Shown here: piece after piece, positions 31,401 to 32,338 of the stretch
How positions within the stretch are numbered: position 1 is the stretch's first letter
How the letters are laid out: every line of letters begins with the position of its first letter
Assembly (NCBI GenBank): GCA_015657535.1
Contig: JADHZB010000603.1
Coordinates: forward strand, 1 to 32,338
Reading direction: 5' to 3'
From: Nephromyces sp. MM_2019
Taxonomy: Eukaryota; Apicomplexa; Aconoidasida; Nephromycida
Length of the DNA stretch: 32,338 nt
Translations under genes and position numbers: made by a program
The notes under the pieces: model-generated
The model's input: the letters and a program-made list of their open reading frames with translations, nothing else
Told to the model about the DNA's origin: nothing
Database searches by the model: none

Positions 31401-32213
31401 GCAGGGTTTCCTCCTCGTTCGTTGATGGCTTTCAATCAGAACGTCTTCCCCTGGAGAACCCCAGCGGGGGCTCATCCCCAAACCCCCACGTTTGGGCAGC
31501 TCTCTGGGAGCCCTGCGATGAGGGTCCCCCCCCCCCAAGGAGTACCAGCCCCCCTGGGGATGTTTACAGGAATGTCTCCGGCAATGAATGCCGGACCAGC
31601 TCCTGGGGGTGGAACCCCCCTCCAGGGGGGTGCAAACCCCCCCCTTGCTGCTGCTCTGAATAGAAATGCGGCAGCCGCAGGGGGTCCTGCTCAACGTCCT
31701 ATGCCAGGAGGGAGGATTCCTACCAGTGGGGCGGGGGGTGCCCCCATCCCTCAGCACATGCAACAAGCCCCCCCCCCTGGGGGGGTTGGACCCCCAGGAT
31801 CAGCTGTAAAGCAGCTATCCTATCATAAAGCGCAGGTTGGTGGTGGAACCTTCAAGTTCACCCCCCAGGTTCGCAACCAGATGGACCCCCACAACCCACA
31901 GCAACAGCAGCCGATTATGTCTATGCAGCAGCAGATGCAGCTTGAGCCAATGCCTTCTCCTGCCTATGCCGATATCCTCACACCCGCAGTTCTCGCAGGG
32001 ATGAACCCCAGCGTACAGAAGCAGGCGCTTGGAGAGAAGCTCTATCCTCGTATAGCGAAGTATCGCAGTGACTGGGCAGGGAAGATTACTGGGATGATGT
32101 TGGAGATGGATAATGAAGAGCTTTTGATGTTGCTGAATAATGATCATCAGCTGAGAATTAAGGTTGAAGAGGCGGTCCGTGTGTTGGATCATCATCAACA
32201 GAGTGCAAAGTGA
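28462..32213 (+). CDS. Cytoplasmic poly(A)-binding protein (PABP), three exons
   Basis: It binds mRNA poly(A) tails and links them to translation and deadenylation factors. Exons 28462-28690, 29176-29369 and 29643-32213 sum to 2994 nt: 997 residues, against about 630-700 in animals and yeast. RRM1 (about 26-102) has LYVGDL and LGYGYVNY and ends MWCQRDPRMRKSG. RRM2 (112-188) has VFVKGL and KGFGFVNY. RRM3 starts at 201 (YTNIYVKNF) but its RNP1 reads RKSAFINF, and a Gly/Ser/Asn-rich insertion of about 275 residues (268-543) precedes its last strand (TRLYVVPHQ). RRM4 (582-660) has IYIKNL and LGYGFVTF. A Pro/Gly/Ala/Gln-rich linker follows, then the C-terminal MLLE domain (917-990; KITGMMLEMDNEELLMLL). 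The frame stays open from 28986 through intron 2, but the homology and GT-AG sites show that 29370-29642 is an intron. Confidence 0.96.
28691..29175 (+). repeat. PABP intron 1: short GT/G-rich start, CA-rich 3' half
   Basis: The intron starts gtgagaggggtgtgtgg and stays G/T-rich to about 28750. From about 28840 to 29015 it is dominated by acacgcaaacac and gacaca motifs. It is the same GT-then-CA order as MYST intron 3. The acceptor is tttttgcag at 29175. Confidence 0.8.
29370..29642 (+). repeat. PABP intron 2: GT repeat directly after the donor
   Basis: Donor gtaagc is followed within ten bases by an uninterrupted (tg)n run and further gtgtgt words, then a pyrimidine-rich stretch and acceptor atccag. 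Its length (273) is a multiple of three and it has no in-frame stop, so retention would insert 91 residues into RRM2. Confidence 0.85.
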
Positions 32214-32247
32214 GTGGTGAATGGGGGGTTTGGTAGGGTGTGGTGAG

Positions 32248-32338
32248 TCTTCTTCTTCTTCTTCTTCTTCTTCTTCTTCTTCTTCTTCTTCTTCTTCTTC
32301 TTCTTCTTCTTCTTCTTCTTCTTCTTCTTCTTCTTCTT
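32248..32338 (+). repeat. (TCT)n microsatellite at the window edge
   Basis: About thirty uninterrupted copies of tct run to the last base, beginning 35 bp after the PABP stop codon. The tract is probably in the PABP 3' UTR or immediate 3' flank and continues beyond the window. Confidence 0.97.

Noticed and set aside
31047..31766. 239-codon minus-strand frame opposite PABP
   Set aside because: It is a shadow of the biased Pro/Gly/Ala codons of the PABP linker; no family resemblance.

Overview
The window is nuclear DNA of an intron-rich eukaryote. All recognised genes are eukaryotic or apicomplexan-like families split by GT-AG introns, and intergenic and intronic DNA is full of GT, CA, C/T and homopolymer tracts. 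The gene set (MYST acetyltransferase with a chromo barrel, large LCAT-type acyltransferase, PABP with low-complexity insertion) suggests an alveolate, perhaps an apicomplexan relative. That is an inference; no species can be named. I saw no sign of prokaryotic operons, insertion sequences, CRISPR arrays or tRNAs.

Layout: (1) 2-745, minus: 5' part of Kae1/OSGEP, running off the left edge. (2) 746-3035: 2.3 kb divergent intergenic region with a GT minisatellite, a T-rich block and a 12-bp inverted repeat. (3) 3036-8983, plus: ten-exon MYST histone acetyltransferase; I could join all exons in phase to 467 codons. (4) 8951-11032, minus: one or two unrecognised multi-exon genes converging on the MYST 3' end. 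(5) 11304-14826, plus: an unrecognised multi-exon gene interrupted by a 141-base N gap. (6) 15664-22624, plus: six-exon LCAT/PDAT-family acyltransferase, 642 codons, all phases consistent. (7) 22625-28461: repeat-dominated DNA with a possible small two-exon ORF, CA and GT minisatellites, and a possible small gene at 26.9-27.6 kb. (8) 28462-32213, plus: three-exon poly(A)-binding protein of 997 codons. (9) a TCT microsatellite at the right edge.

The recognised genes are housekeeping functions (tRNA t6A modification, chromatin acetylation, lipid acyl transfer, mRNA 3' end binding) and form no pathway. The most unusual points are: introns that carry GT-rich and CA-rich blocks in the same transcript and so could fold on themselves; a 34-nt stop-bearing exon-like segment in MYST intron 5; a PABP whose third RRM has a degenerate RNP1 and a roughly 275-residue insertion before its last strand; a non-canonical segment in the otherwise conserved MYST core; and a perfect 15-bp hairpin in LCAT coding sequence. 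Exon boundaries were read by eye from homology, phase and splice consensus. No transcript data were available.
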